This document shows, piece after piece, positions 22,088 to 34,190 of a stretch of 64,000 nucleotides of DNA. Under the pieces are notes generated by a model. The model had not been told where the DNA came from, did no database searches, and saw only the letters and a program-made list of their open reading frames with translations. The DNA is taken from contig JAQISU010000210.1 in assembly GCA_029339505.1 (NCBI GenBank), positions 17,606,001 to 17,670,000 on the forward strand. Direction: 5' to 3'. A program made the translations under genes and the position numbers. Origin of the DNA: Unio delphinus (taxonomy: Eukaryota > Mollusca > Bivalvia > Unionida > Unionidae). Each line of letters begins with the position of its first letter. Position 1 is the stretch's first letter.

Positions 22088-23849
22088 ATGATTGATATTT
22101 GGGGACGATCTCTGTCAATGTCAAAACCCACCGCAAAAACATCTGCGGGTTCTATCGAGGATGTAAAAAAAATAATTGAAGATGAAATCGCTGAGACGTT
22201 AAATTTAGCAAGTGTAGACCCGAACGAAATAGTTGTATTTCAAGATCGCCAGGGTAAATTGAAATCCAGTAATATATCCGCGGGTGAAAGTTTGATACGG
22301 CAGCGCGGCGCCGCTGAAAACTATTGCACTGTGTTTCAGCGACGGTCAACTTAAACCAAGCGCACTTGTGTCTACGATCACCGACGCGACTGCAGCCCAC
22401 GGCCGTGATCTGGATGATTATATACGAGGTTATAATACTTTTCGCAAAAATGTCGTACATAAATTCTTTGGAATCCCGCCTGTGGTTGGCATGACTCTCG
22501 CTGAAATCAAAGACCTTCTGAATTTATTCTTTTTTAACACGGAGAAGGGGAGAATGATGACGATCGCCGAAATCAAGGCAAATAATCTCGATATTTACAC
22601 GGATATTTCTAAACTAATAGAAAATGTTGAAAAGGTACAAAAACCCACTAACGAAATAGTTAATAATTTTTTGGATCCCCACTTGTGGCAGACTCGACTC
22701 TCGCTGAAATTAGCGAGTTTATTATCAGGCATACTCACAATGCCTACGTTGCTAATAATTTCTTCCGCGTCCCAGCTACATCTACGATGACTCTCAACGA
22801 TATTAATATGTTTATGGTGAGACAAGCAACACTTAATACCATCGTGGATAATTTTTTAGGGAGAACACGTGAATCTGAAACCACATCTCTGACAGGCCCG
22901 ACCCTCGCTGAAATTAACGAGTTTATTGGCAAGCATACTCACAATGCCCACGTCGCTAATAATTTCTCGGTGCCCCGACTACATCTACGATGACTACTCT
23001 CAAAGATATTAATATGGTTATGGCGAGACAAGCAACACTTAATACCATCGTGGATAATTTTTTGGGAAAGCACGCGAATCTGAAACCGCATCTCTGACAG
23101 GCCCGACCCTCGCTGAAAGTAAAAAGCTATTGACGAACAAAAGCCCACCAGAGAAATTGTTAATAAGTTCTTTGAGGGCAGTAACCCCCAGGATATCACG
23201 ACAAAATTTTTCTGACATCGACCGGTATATTAAAGAACAAGACCGGCTTGGAATCAAAAACCTTCTGATTTCATTCTTTTTTAGCAAGAGGGATGGGAGG
23301 ATGATGACTTATACCGAAGTCGCTGTAAATTATCTCGAAATTTACAATGATATTCTTAAACTAAAAACTTTCGCTGAAATTAAAAACCTTATATATCCAT
23401 TCTTTTTTAACAAAGAGGCGGGGAGGATAATGAATACTGACGAAATCAAGAAATTTTGTCTCGATATTTACAATGATATTCTTAAACTAAAAGAAAATTT
23501 TAAAAAGGTAAATATTCCGCATCCACACGCGGGCGTTAAAAATATCGTGTATACGGTCAATCATGGAGCCATAAACTGGATAAAAGACGGTAATAATACA
23601 TTATCCGTCGGTATCTGGGAGGGGGTCGAAACGGCGATCAATGGTATCTACATGCTAACGTGGATCTCTAACTATCAATTTAATATCATCGTGGACGGTA
23701 AAACCTACTCTGGTGGCACTGCGACGTTAATTATCAGGGATCGCAGGCAACAGTTTAATTTTGTCACGGCTGATAGCTCCATCATTAGAGCAAAAATAAC
23801 CTGGTGTTTAGAGCTTGTAGATAATTTTCCGACTGAAACTCTTGTATAA
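22088..23849 (+). pseudogene. Fibre-like protein, several frameshifts, element 1
   Basis: Starts MIDIWGR and keeps the repeat pattern of element 2: PNEIVVFQDRQGKLKSSNIS, then blocks with MTLAEIK or TLAEINEFI and HTHNA. At least four frame changes (near 22310, 22670, 22965 and 23100) split it. The C-terminal block 23130-23849 is open and ends in a beta-rich domain (NWIKDGNNTLSVGIW ... ITWCLELV). It is about 90 codons longer than the element 2 gene in the middle region, from an extra nuclease-unrelated repeat block. Confidence 0.65.
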
Positions 23850-23899
23850 GCCAGCAATTTCCCTTCCACCTGGCCCGCCCTGGCCCCTTAACGATGGTG

Positions 23900-23936
23900 A
23901 ACAATTGAAAACACTAGCGGGTTTAAAATAGTAATG
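23900..23936 (+). promoter_or_regulatory. Late-gene upstream motif before the membrane-protein gene, element 1
   Basis: ACAATTGAAAACACTAGCGG, then TTTAAAATAGTAATG. Matches 63485-63523 almost base for base and 19719-19754 closely. Confidence 0.5.
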
Positions 23937-24411
23937 ACAACGATGAAATCAATATCCCCAGAGGTATCACAATCGTATCGATATCGATATAATACCGTGA
24001 AAGAATTTTCCGCGAACTTGAAATCACTTTCTGAGCGCTATCGTGAAAAAATAAAAAAAATATCGACTTAGCGTAACAATCATCGACATCACCGTGTACT
24101 CGGTGTCCGGTGTGATGGCCAGCGCCGAGGTTATTTTGTCGACGGTGACCATGATGGCTCCGATTGCAGTTCCAATCGCTATCTCCGCGGCAACAACAAT
24201 CGCGGCAGTCGCCACCGCGATAACTAAAACGTTATCATCGTGTTTTCAGAAAAAAAAACTCGCCGATTATACAGCTCGGTACCGGGTGGTATTTGACGCG
24301 TACTCGAAATTATCCGAGTTGATCTCGATGTCGATAGATAATTCGTTCATATCCGATGTTGAATTTTCCGCGATGACCCAGTTGTATAACTCCGCGATGT
24401 TGAAATTGTAA
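23934..24411 (+). pseudogene. Two-helix membrane protein with coiled-coil ends, frameshifted, element 1
   Basis: The N-terminal 45 residues are open, then an A-run near 24050-24062 changes frame, and the remaining part is open to TAA 24409-24411. The second part has two hydrophobic segments (SVSGVMASAEVILSTVTMM and VPIAISAATTIAAVATAI) with a short turn. Same design as 63521-64000. Function unknown; a virion membrane or fusion-associated role is possible but unproven. Confidence 0.65.
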
Positions 24412-24433
24412 ATTGAAGACAGCGTTAACAATA

Positions 24434-25806
24434 ATGTCACTCGAACTGCTTCAACGAATCGCGGAGAATACCACTCCGATACGAACAAGCATGATATCAA
24501 TAACATCAACAATCCTCAATTTAGTGTGAACTTCCCTTCTCCGATTTCAGTGTGCGAGATCGCGCTGGCAAAATTACGAGTATATCATAGCTGACCCAAT
24601 ATCAGATCGGTTGCATTTGGCGGTCAGCAACCGAATAACACACTGGTGTTCTCGTATAAGAATAAACCCGATGGTACTCCAGACTGGAACGTTATTTTGT
24701 TACCAACTGGGTCGTACCAAATTGAGCAAATCGATGCCGAAATTCAGCGAAGAATAAAATCAATCACAGGAAAAGAATCGAGCACTGGAAAAGAATCAAG
24801 CACTGGAAAAGAATCAAGCACTGGAAAAGAATCATGCATAGCTATTAAAGTTCATGAACCGACGCTCTCGTCGTCGATCGAAATAAACTCCCCTGAGTAT
24901 GCCGTGGATATCTATAACAGCTCGTTAAGAACAGTGTTAGGATGGCCTGAAAAACCACCCGGAACCGCCGACTTAACCACAGACGTACAACCATATCATG
25001 AAATCAATCCCGTATATCGAGATGATTTATCTGATATAAGAAAAGTAAAAATCGCCGATAGATTCATATTTACCAACAAAAACACGTTGCAATGGGATTT
25101 TATTATTAAAAGAACAGATGAGTCAACTGTTACTATTTCATTTACGTTAACTGACATCACTGGTTATTTTAATGAAATTAATCAATTACATGAAACACAA
25201 CTAGAACAACTACGGCAAACAAAATCGCAAAAACACGTTGAAATATTAAATCAGCTTTTATCTGACATGGTATATATCAATGAACTAATTATTCAAACAA
25301 GAATTAATGACAACAGCAACAATAAACAACGATTCCTAACCGGTTACAATATTACAGAAGCCGATCTACATAATTTCAAGTTTCCCGGATATAACGCGGA
25401 GGAACTAAAATAATCTGTTAGAAATGTTATCAAGGTATTACAAGTACAAGATTCAATTATCCTCAAATATAATAATGACCCAGATGGCGGCGGTAGGCAT
25501 ATTGCCCCGCACAATGTACATATTTCAGCGGTGATTGCGCTCAATTTAGTATATGATGCAATTGAAGGAAGCTATCAAATTAATCTAGAGCAATCAAGTC
25601 AAGCTCAGCAAGGATATATTCTTTATTCGTTTGCACCAACAGCTCATCCAGGATTCCTAATTATTGAAAACCCAATTAATCCTGTCTATATGCGATGCCA
25701 TAATAATTCGCTGACGAGAATTAATTTCCGACTCACTGACCAGTCAAATAATTTGATTGATCTACAAGATGAGGTGTTAACGATTAGTCTGTTTGTGAAA
25801 TCATAA
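24434..25806 (+). pseudogene. Penton-like minor capsid protein, broken, element 1
   Basis: The N-terminal part contains NFPSPISVCEIALAKLRVY, then W..ILLPTGSYQIEQIDAEI, a pattern I know from the single-jelly-roll penton proteins of this group. The C-terminal part reads ILYSFAPTAHPGFLIIE, NPINPVY and LTDQSNNLIDLQDEVLTISL, also typical. Lesions: frame change near 24500, TGA near 24592, TAA at 25411-25413 and a frame change near 25525. Between residues 45 and 70 of the open middle block lie four copies of an 18-bp repeat (TGKESS). In element 2 this gene lies beyond the window. Confidence 0.7.
24770..24836 (+). repeat. 18-bp coding repeat x 4
   Basis: ACTGGAAAAGAATCAAGC repeated in frame in the penton-like gene, encoding TGKESS. 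The copies differ by one or two bases, indicating recent slippage. Confidence 0.85.
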
Positions 25807-25815
25807 ATGATTTTC

Positions 25816-26114
25816 GTCCTCGGACACGATATCGTATCGGACTTGATCAAATATTTGGTTGAAATCGTGAAAAAACCCTTGTGAAAAATCATTTATGATT
25901 TTTGTTAACCTGTAGCACCAGAGGGGGCAATGACAACACCGCCGCGACCCGGATGATTGAAAAATCGCAAAGTCTCCGTTTGCTAAATGGAGACTTATTT
26001 TTTTTTGGGGGGGGGGGGTTAAAATATGTGATTCGCAGGAAGGCTTTATTTTCCGTTTTGAGGCTTCAATCAATTTTGTCGAAAAAAGTTGTGAGGCTCG
26101 CTCCGTCTGCTGCT
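25816..26114. repeat. Right terminal inverted repeat of element 1
   Basis: Reverse complement of the left end (9556-9798), with about 43 extra bases near 25862-25905 and an expanded run of 13-14 G preceded by T's at about 25999-26020. Its inner part (25818-25862) reads, on the + strand, as the last 14 codons of the packaging ATPase plus a stop (RTRYRIGLDQIFG*). The repeat thus includes copied coding sequence. Confidence 0.88.
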
Positions 26115-26119
26115 GCTTG
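26115..26119. repeat. Target site duplication of element 1, right copy
   Basis: GCTTG, identical to 9551-9555 and followed by CCTAGGCGAA, which also follows the single GCTTG of the empty site at 45251. Confidence 0.75.
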
Positions 26120-27260
26120 CCTAGGCGAATCCTACGTGAATGCTTTGGTGTGTTTTTTAATAATACAGTTCTATCCCACTACCTCGGCATTGTATAGTTT
26201 CACTTCACTTGCTAATATTTACGGATAAATAAATTAATCAACCGTCCACGATGCAAAGAAGGGCATATTTTTTATACTGCACCGGGAAACTCTTTCATAG
26301 GTTGCATTATTTTACGAAATTCGTACGGATTTAACAGCACCATTGTGATGTTGAGGCAGCCAGTCACAAAACTAAACATCATACATATAATCACATGTAG
26401 TAAACACTTCAGTGTAAAATATGGAACCGTATTGGCAAAATAATTTTCATACTTTATCATTTCTATATTTTCACATGTGAAAAATATATTCGTATTTCAT
26501 TACATGTGAAAAAATATCCTTATATTTTCACATATCACAAATATATCCATATAGTTTCACATGTCAAAATATTAGATTCGCCGTCATGTCTTACGAAACT
26601 TGCCTGTGAGAGCCTACAAAATGGGAAACTGTAGAAAACAATTACAATGGTGAATGATTTCTGTTGAATATTTGCGCACTGCATTTTGTCGAGGTCACCG
26701 TGGCACGTACACAATAATCTGTTCTGCCTGGGTCATGAATTTAATATTACCAAGGTGAATTGCGGTAAACTGACATGGTGTAAGGCAAATCAGTGAAACA
26801 TTTATGAGGTCTGCAGCCATTTAAAGCGGGTGTCATAAAATTATATTTTTCAGCATAATTATTATTAAAAGCGGACTAGATAAGATTATGCTGACTTTAA
26901 TGGGAGTGATAACAATCTTGTTGATTCAAGTATTAGTAGTAATTTGCCAAGTTAAATGAGGTGTGTTTCTATGCGAAATTAAGGATTCAAAATAATCTCT
27001 CGCTATATTAGTCAGTCCAATGTTTTATGTCATTGGAGAAAGTCGGAGGTGCTCTGAGAACAATAATGAATACTCTTCCAATTAAACAAATGTCCAAGGG
27101 ACGAAGCGGTCTGAAAATGTTTGCGACCTTTATCAACAGTAAAAACAGAGTTAATTTTCTGTTGGAAATCGAGTGAAGGCTCTGAAAGGAAAGTTTAGTC
27201 TCGGCTACATAAGATTTATTAACTGGTGTAAGTTTGCGATTATTGTTAAATGCATTCATC
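26120..27260. repeat. Duplicated host segment X, right part
   Basis: Matches 45256-46430. Shared marks are CTAGGCGAA..TTTGGTGTGTTTT at the junction, the ACATGTGAAAAATAT repeats (26460-26570 and 45640-45770), and GGTGAATTGCGGTAAA. No coding potential seen. Confidence 0.8.
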
Positions 27261-27570
27261 TTAAAATTATACTTCCATTTTCGTTGAGATTGATTCATGA
27301 ATTAAAGCCATACAATATTTCGTTATATGAATGAGATCAGATTGAGTTGTTTTGTCTGTATAGAAATCGTGTAGTTCATGAATTTCATCTGATACGAACT
27401 GTGCAATATGTACTTTGGCTGTTTTAATGATGCTAAGAATTGATTTTTCTTATGTCTAAAAATTCATGTTTTCAGATAGAGTCAAAAAGCATATAAAATG
27501 ACAACAATTAGTTTACTCCGATAGATTAAGTGAACCCAATTCTAGCGCTTTCGAAAGTCACGTATATATT

Positions 27571-27571
<1 letters not shown>

Positions 27572-27636
<65 letters not shown>

Positions 27637-30600
27637 GACTTTGTATAGCACCTGATCTTTAGAAGATCTAAGCACTTTATACCATCTATAATGATATGAC
27701 TACACTACAGGAAAACAAATCATAAAAACAATGAAATTGGAAAACATAAAAACATTAGTAGGTCTCTAAGTTTGTCCCTGCAGTCGAAAAAGGTGAGTTT
27801 TAAGAGCACTCTTAAATGGAACCACTGTGTCTTTGTGTATAATTTCAATGGGCAATTCGTTCCAAATCGCCGGGCCCTTGTATGCAAAAGAACGTTGTCG
27901 ATATGACTTCGTATTCATAGTGGGGACAATGAGTATATGACTGTCAGAAGCTTAAGTATCTTGCTGGTGTATACAAATTTGTGAGGCCGGAAATGTATGT
28001 TAGACTGGAGTCTGTCATTGAAACATAGCAGGGAGAACAAATTTTGTGTTTGATTCTGTATCGAATGGATAGCCAGTGTAGGGTACGGAATAGTGGTAAG
28101 GTGTGTTCTGATCGAGAGACTCTAAAAATGATCCAAGCAACTGTGTTTGGAACTTTCTGAAGTTTCTGGAGTAGATACTGTGACAAACCAGACAGACCTG
28201 AGTTACAATAGTCCAGTCTTGAAATTTACTCATGAACACACAAGTGTTTTAGTGGCATCAGCTAAATGATATTTACGAATGGAACTGATGCGTCTCAGTT
28301 CAAGATATGCAGACTTACATATGTTCATGACATGTTGGTGCAATGCGAAAGTACTGTCTAGAGTAACACCTAGGTTTCGAACTGACTGTGAGAATTTAAT
28401 GTTGGTGCTGCTGATATTTATTGTCTGAGGTAAAGTATTTGAATGAGAAAGTCCTTGTTTTGTGATAAGAATAGCCTCAGTTTATCATCATTCATCTGCA
28501 GCTTGTTAAATGTCATCCATGATTTCACATCCGAAATGCACCTTTCTGCTCCATGGATGGCAGCATCAACTTCAGTTTGGTGGCTAGACTTGTATATTTG
28601 GGTGTCAACAACATACAATTGGTGAGCCATTGGTTGATATTCGAAGACGCTTGAGAGCGGCTGAGTGTATAGAATGAATAAAACAGGACCAAGAACAGGC
28701 CCTTGTGAAACACCATAACATAGATCAACTCGGCTAGAACGTTTTACATTTGCAGATACAATTTGTGTCCTGTTGAATAAGTATGACTTTATTCACTGTA
28801 AGGCAATATTCTGAATGCCAGATACATGCTGGATGCGGTGAAGTAATATTCCATGGTCTATTGTGTCAAATGCTGCAGACAATCAAGGAGGGCGACGACA
28901 GTAATCTTTTCCTTATCCAAAGCAGAGATAATGTCATTAAATACTTTCAGAAGAGTAGTTTCAGTACTGTTGCATGGGCGATATACAGACTGTACATTGC
29001 TCAAAAAGACTGTTTCAATTCAAATGAGATGCAAGTTGGGTTAGAACAACATTTCTAAGCCATTTTTATATTAATCGGAGATTATAAAAAAAGCGATAGT
29101 TCTTTAAATTGTAATAGTCAGGTGATGTGTTTTATCAGCAGATCCTTTACGATGGCAGTTTTGAAAAATGATGGGAACTCCTCCGATGAGAGAGATATAT
29201 TAATAACCTAAGTTAGTGAAGGAAATATTGGGTCTAAACACTCAAGGAGCAGTATTGTCGGAATTGGATCAATTTCACAAGACTTTGATGTTCTTCATCA
29301 CGATTGTCGGTACTAAATCAACAGAGACAGGCACAATGGTTGTCGCTGAAATTCTGTATCATAACTGCATGGTGACGAATCAATTGAAATTGTGTTGTCA
29401 AGCGAATCTGTAATGGTTTGTACTTTGTCATGGAAAGACATTTGTAAATAGGTCCGGAAGGTATACTGGAGAGAAGGTAGTTGGAAGTGATGTACATTTG
29501 TTCCTTGACATTAGTTTCTTCGTTATCTCGAAGAGCTATTTGTAGCTGCAACTCTCCGTGATCTTAGTACTATGGTGCGATAATTTTGCTAAATGGACTA
29601 TGTTTGTGACGTTCTTCTTAGCGGCTTCATAGACTTGTTTATGAATAGTAAATCTGGTAGAAAGCCAAAGCCTCTCCGCTTTTCGGCGATGTCATTCAGC
29701 AGTGCAAAGCTTGTCCCTAATATTGCAATACAATGGAGAAAACTTTTTTTATTGATACACTGCATTTGGTGGCTGGGGTATTTGTTTAACAATGAACGCA
29801 GGCGGTTATCGAGTTGTTCTGCTGTAGGATGTAAGTTGTTAAGTTTTCTTGGATGTCATGCATGAATTTGGTTCTATTTATCATACGGAGGTTTATCTTA
29901 GTAGCAAATGATGATGGAGGCTGAGGCTTAGGGACTGATACGTCAAGATGGCATTTAATGCAGAGGCGATCTGATGAAGTTCGTGGGATACAAGGGTGGA
30001 TTGCAGAATAGTATCATCAGGTCTATAAAGAAACCAGTCTGAAATATGACCAAATTTATGAATGGTTTGCGTAACTGACTGTTTAAGATTGAACACATGA
30101 ATGGAATCTAGACGTTTTGACGTGTATGGGTTTCCAGGACAGCCAAAGTGAAAGTTGAAATCTCTAAGAATAATTAGGTTGCCACCTATCGAATTTCCTT
30201 ATTCCAGAAGATTCGGAAACTGCTCCAAAAAGAGAGATTCAGTCAGCTTGTTTTTTTTTGTTTTTTTCTACTTGGAGGAAGGCGGTAGAGACAGAAAAAA
30301 TGGACTGACTTTTGTTCCAGTGTGAGTGAAGTTTTGACTAGTTCAAACGATTTGTTTCAGAAATTGAAGGTTGTGTTGTACTTAAGACATTTTATCTTGG
30401 AACTCGTTGTAACGATAGCAATTCCACCTCTGCGAGAGTTGCGTTGGGACGACGTGATTCAGTAATTGGTGGGTGTTAAATCCGCACACTTGGGCTCATC
30501 GCCTGATGCTTTTAGCCATGTGTCTGTCAGGAAGAAGACATCGATATTCTGCTCGTTGATAAAATAAACTATTTCTTTGAGCTTTTCCGGTGATCATACT

Positions 30601-30900
30601 GATTGAGCGTTGACTAATGCAATACGTAGTGGTATCTCTGTGACAGTTGACACAACGGTTGACGATTTAAAATGAATTTAAACAAAGTTATCAAAATTAA
30701 CGGCGGAATCTTTTAATTGTTTATCTGTTACGGACGAAAGGGGCATAACTGGAATCTTCTTCTTTTTCTACGCGGGCCGGCTTTGAAACAATGTTTCTTT
30801 TTTCGCTTCCGTTTACATTCAAGTGATGACGAATGTAGTCGCAGTTCGTTAGTCTTGAGCACAGTGTAGTATCGAGAGCCAAGTTGTGGTCATTTATCGC
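27572..30900 (-). mobile_element. Degenerate L2/CR1-like LINE, - strand
   Basis: On the - strand it ends with GCTATACAAAGTCCTCATT(ATT)n, the tail seen in the + strand copy at 38354-39702. Internal pieces include an APE-type endonuclease fragment (about 30480-30590, DVFFLTDTWLK), the reverse transcriptase region (28420-29050) with SHQLYVVDTQIY in place of YADDTQIY, and the 3' LHWLSIRYRIKHK region near 28060. Many frame changes and stops make it non-functional. At about 3.3 kb it is the longest LINE here. It separates host segments X and Y, which are directly joined in the other copy of the unit. Confidence 0.75.
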
Positions 30901-31784
30901 AATTAATGAGGGTCCATCATAGCGTAAGCTGCTTGGCTGTCGATCACGTGATGGCGGTTTATTAAAAAAACAAATGACGTCTTAACAGTGGAACAAAACA
31001 GCTGGGAAAGATTATAATTGTTCTCGTTTAAAAAACAAGTAGATGAAAAAACACATACGAACTGTACAGCAAACGCATGCTGAAAGAAAATAATGAAGAC
31101 GAAGATAGACAACAAGCACATATATCATGAAATATAGCACAAAAACGGAAGAGTCATCGTCAAACAGTTAAGCCATGGCGGCTATCTTTCCGGACCACCA
31201 AAAATATTTATTATATTATATCCTATTTATATGAGCAGCTATGAAAGTGACGTGAATTTACGGGAATGCAGGTTAGCGTGCTTATCGAAGAATGATTTTA
31301 ATCTTCTAATCCTCGATTCTGAAGCAAGTTTGTTATATAATAACAGAAAATGTTAATTTTCTACCTTAATAACGGATATATTTCATCTTGTGGTACCAAA
31401 CACTATATTTTTCAAATTGTGTCTTCTCCACTCGTTTAAACGTCATGTGTGTGGTACCACACAATGAAAGCTATATCCAAACTAGTCTCGTTTGAAAACA
31501 ATCTAATCTATGTAGTCCTCGAGAGCCCATACACCAAGGGTTGTTAAATAAATATAGCTGTGATATGATAACTCTAGTATCATTCCCATCATGTTACGAC
31601 CTGCAATCTCATCTCTGTAAACACGACCTATCCTATTGAACTATGATAACCGATTTAGACAAGTGAATAACTTAACATTTATTAGTTTACATGGCTGCAT
31701 TAATCTTATCGACCGTGCATGTAGATATATAATAATGAATTTAAAGTATTCATTAGTTTTATGGATTGTGCGAATAGCCTTAAG
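30901..31784. other. Host DNA, no gene seen
   Basis: AT-rich sequence between the LINE and the 52-bp minisatellite. No open frame of interest. It is absent between X' and Y' in the other unit. Confidence 0.5.
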
Positions 31785-32518
31785 ACAGTTAAATCAATGT
31801 ATCCGTCAACATGTATCGACTGTTTAGGTAGACATTTCAGTTAAATGAATGTATCTGTCAATATGTATCGACTGTTTGGGTAGACATTTCAGTTAAATGA
31901 ATGTATCCGTAAATATGTATCGACTGTTTGGTTATACATTTCAGTTAAATCAATATATCCGTCAACATGTATCGACTGTTTAGGTAGACATTTCAGTTAA
32001 ATGAATGTATCTGTCAATATGTGTCGACTGTTTGGGTAGACATTTCAGTTAAATGAATGTATCCGTCAATATGTATCGACTGTTTGGGTATACATTTCAG
32101 TTAAATGAATGTATCCGTCAACATGTATCGACTGTTTAGGTAGACATTTCAGTTAAATGAATGTATTCGTCAATATGTATCGACTGTTTGAGTAGACATT
32201 TCACAGTTAAATGAATGTATCCGTCAACATGTATCGACTGTTTAGGTAGACATTTCACAGTTAAATTAATGTATCCGTCAACATATATCGACTGTTTGGG
32301 TAGACATTTCTTTGTTAATCTATCCGTCAACATGTATCAATTGTTTGAGTAGACATTTCACAGTTAACTGAATGTATCCGTCAACATGTATCGACTGTTT
32401 GGGTAGACGTTTCACAGTTAACCGAATGTATCCGTCAACATGTATCGACTGTTTGGGTAGACTTTTCATAGCAAAAGTAATGTATCGGTCAATATGTATC
32501 GACTATTTAGGGAGACAT
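31785..32518. repeat. 52-bp minisatellite, about 14 copies
   Basis: The unit contains GTATCGACTGTTTGGGTAGA, ATTTCAGTTAAATGAATG and TATCCGTCAAC. Landmarks repeat every 52 bp (31813, 31865, 31917 and on), with 2-3 bp length variants towards the right. Missing from the paralogous junction at 46430. Confidence 0.9.
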
Positions 32519-33239
32519 TTTACATATTCATAAAAATTGTAGACATAAAGGTAGTTACTTGTCACTTAAAATGTGACCATGGTTTGTTTTTAGAGCGCTT
32601 GATTGGTATCATGAAGACTTTGAGTATATTAAGACATTAACAGAGAATTTTGTATTTATGCCCTTTCGAGAAAAGTTAGAGTTATTTGAAATTCTGGAAC
32701 CCCTCCCCCAGCAACAAAACGAAAAAACTTTACTTGATCCAGCCGTGGATTTGATATAATTTATTCGAATTATTCTGCTACAGAACGTGCATATATAGAT
32801 ACATAAGTATGTATATATTTAAAGTAAATACACACGAATGTGTATATAATATAAATACATACGAATATACATATAGAAAGTAAATACACACCATTGTGTA
32901 TATAACATAAATACATAAGTATGTATATATTTAAAGTAAATACACACGATTGTGTATATAACACAAATAACATACGAATGTACATATAGAAGGTAAATGT
33001 ATGCAAATGTTTGTATATACAAACTTAAAGAATATAACCACATTTGATAATTTAAACGAATCTAAGAGTTTCCATTCATATTAGGGGATATACTTCTACG
33101 TTACAATCTGAAAGACGTGAAATGAAAGAAATTTTGACTACTGTCAAGAAACATCCAAGATTTGATTATAATTGTACTTCATACACTGGATTGACATTAG
33201 TATGGAATGCAAAGACAAACAGTTACACCCTGGTTTGAC

Positions 33240-33545
33240 ATTCATTTGGAACAGATTTCAGACCGTCATACGCTAGGCTGAAATTCGTATGGAACAAGAT
33301 GTCAGACAGTCACACGCTGGGTTGAAATTCCTATGGAACAAGATGTTTAACAGTGGTACGCTGGGATGAAATTCGTATGGGACAAGATGTCAGAAAATCA
33401 CATGCTGGGCTGAAATTCGTATGGAACAATATGTCAGAGAGTCACACACAAGGCTGAAATTGGAATGGAACAAGATGTCAGACAATCACATGCTGGGCTG
33501 AAATGCATATGGTACAAGATGTCAGACAATCACACGCATGGTTGA
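33240..33545. repeat. 44-bp minisatellite, about 7 copies
   Basis: The unit contains GCTGAAATTCGTATGGAACA and AGATGTCAGACAGTCACACG. The same array is in segment Y' at 47150-47460. Confidence 0.85.
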
Positions 33546-33944
33546 CAACTTCCTCATTTTCCATCAGCTCCAAAAACGAGGTTTTATTTCTTCTAATAAA
33601 TTCCCTCCGCACACACTAGGGAAAAGGTATAATGCTATAGAAATATCAGCAGTAAGATATAAATAGAGTAAAAATATCCAACATGCCTGACGCCAGACCA
33701 AATGCCCCCGCCCAACATCAAACTCCCTCCTCATGCTGCCACTGGAGACACGGGCTCCACGATTGCGACTTGAAACGAAATCCATTCTATTTTAAAGAAG
33801 CGATGTCATGGTCATAACCTCATCTTAACTTTGGCAAGTACATGTTGCATATACATATAGTGTGGGGATGGGGGATGCTATGGATTTTTAACGTTCATTT
33901 AATACATTTCCAGTCATATCGCTAAGATGTATGCATTGTGATAG

Positions 33945-34190
33945 TTTATAGTGATGTCAAGCTCTGGAGCATCATGCCGCAGACATATAACATGATGTCC
34001 CACCCAGTCACATTATCCTGACACCAGACCGACCAGTCCTAACACTAACCTCTTAATGCTGAGCGCCAAGCGAGGCATCTGTTAGTACCATTTTTGTAAG
34101 TCTTTGGTATGACTATGCATAGGCATCGAACAAACGACCTCCCTCATGCGAGGCAGACCTTCTAACCACTCGGCCACCATATTGTATGTG
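33945..34190 (-). mobile_element. tRNA-headed SINE, - strand
   Basis: On the - strand it begins with a tRNA-like head: A-box GGCCGAGTGGTTAGA and B-box TTGTTCGATGCC. A body follows containing GGACTGGTCGGTCTGGTGTC and AATGTGACTGGGTGGGAC, like the conserved central domain of molluscan SINEs. Copies of the same insertion are at 47855-48100 and, split by a LINE, at 38330-38353 plus 39703-39940. It is a SINE and not a functional tRNA gene. Confidence 0.65.

Larger units (their letters stand above)
9556..26114. mobile_element. Element 1: endogenous Polinton/adintovirus-like element, complete but decayed
   Basis: A 16.6-kb unit with inverted termini of 5'-AG...CT-3' type, bounded by GCTTG repeats. 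It carries the Polinton core set: FtsK/A32-type packaging ATPase, retroviral-type integrase, family-B polymerase, double-jelly-roll-type major capsid protein, penton-like protein and adenain-type protease. AG termini and 5-6 bp duplications are usual for this group. More than fifteen stops or frameshifts show it is an old copy. Gene order matches element 2 throughout. The two elements sit in unrelated flanks, so they are separate insertions of related lineages and not one duplicated copy. Confidence 0.93.

Noticed and set aside
9556..26114. Origin from a herpesvirus, nudivirus or adenovirus
   Set aside because: The protease and pVI-like protein recall adenoviruses, but an integrase, the terminal structure and the ATPase/capsid set fit the Polinton/adintovirus group.
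31785..32518. CRISPR-like regular repeats
   Set aside because: The units are contiguous with no unique spacers, and the genome is eukaryotic. It is a minisatellite.
32770..33043. Open frames rich in Tyr/Ile/Cys resembling membrane proteins (also 46689-46966)
   Set aside because: They translate tandem repeats of TATATA-rich units and change freely between the two copies of segment Y.
33564..33785. 73-codon - strand frame conserved in Y and Y'
   Set aside because: The two segments are near-identical as DNA, so conservation carries no weight. The third copy breaks it.
34130..34190. Possible tRNA-Ser/Leu gene on the - strand
   Set aside because: Promoter boxes are present but no full cloverleaf. 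The sequence continues into a conserved SINE body and occurs three times in the window.
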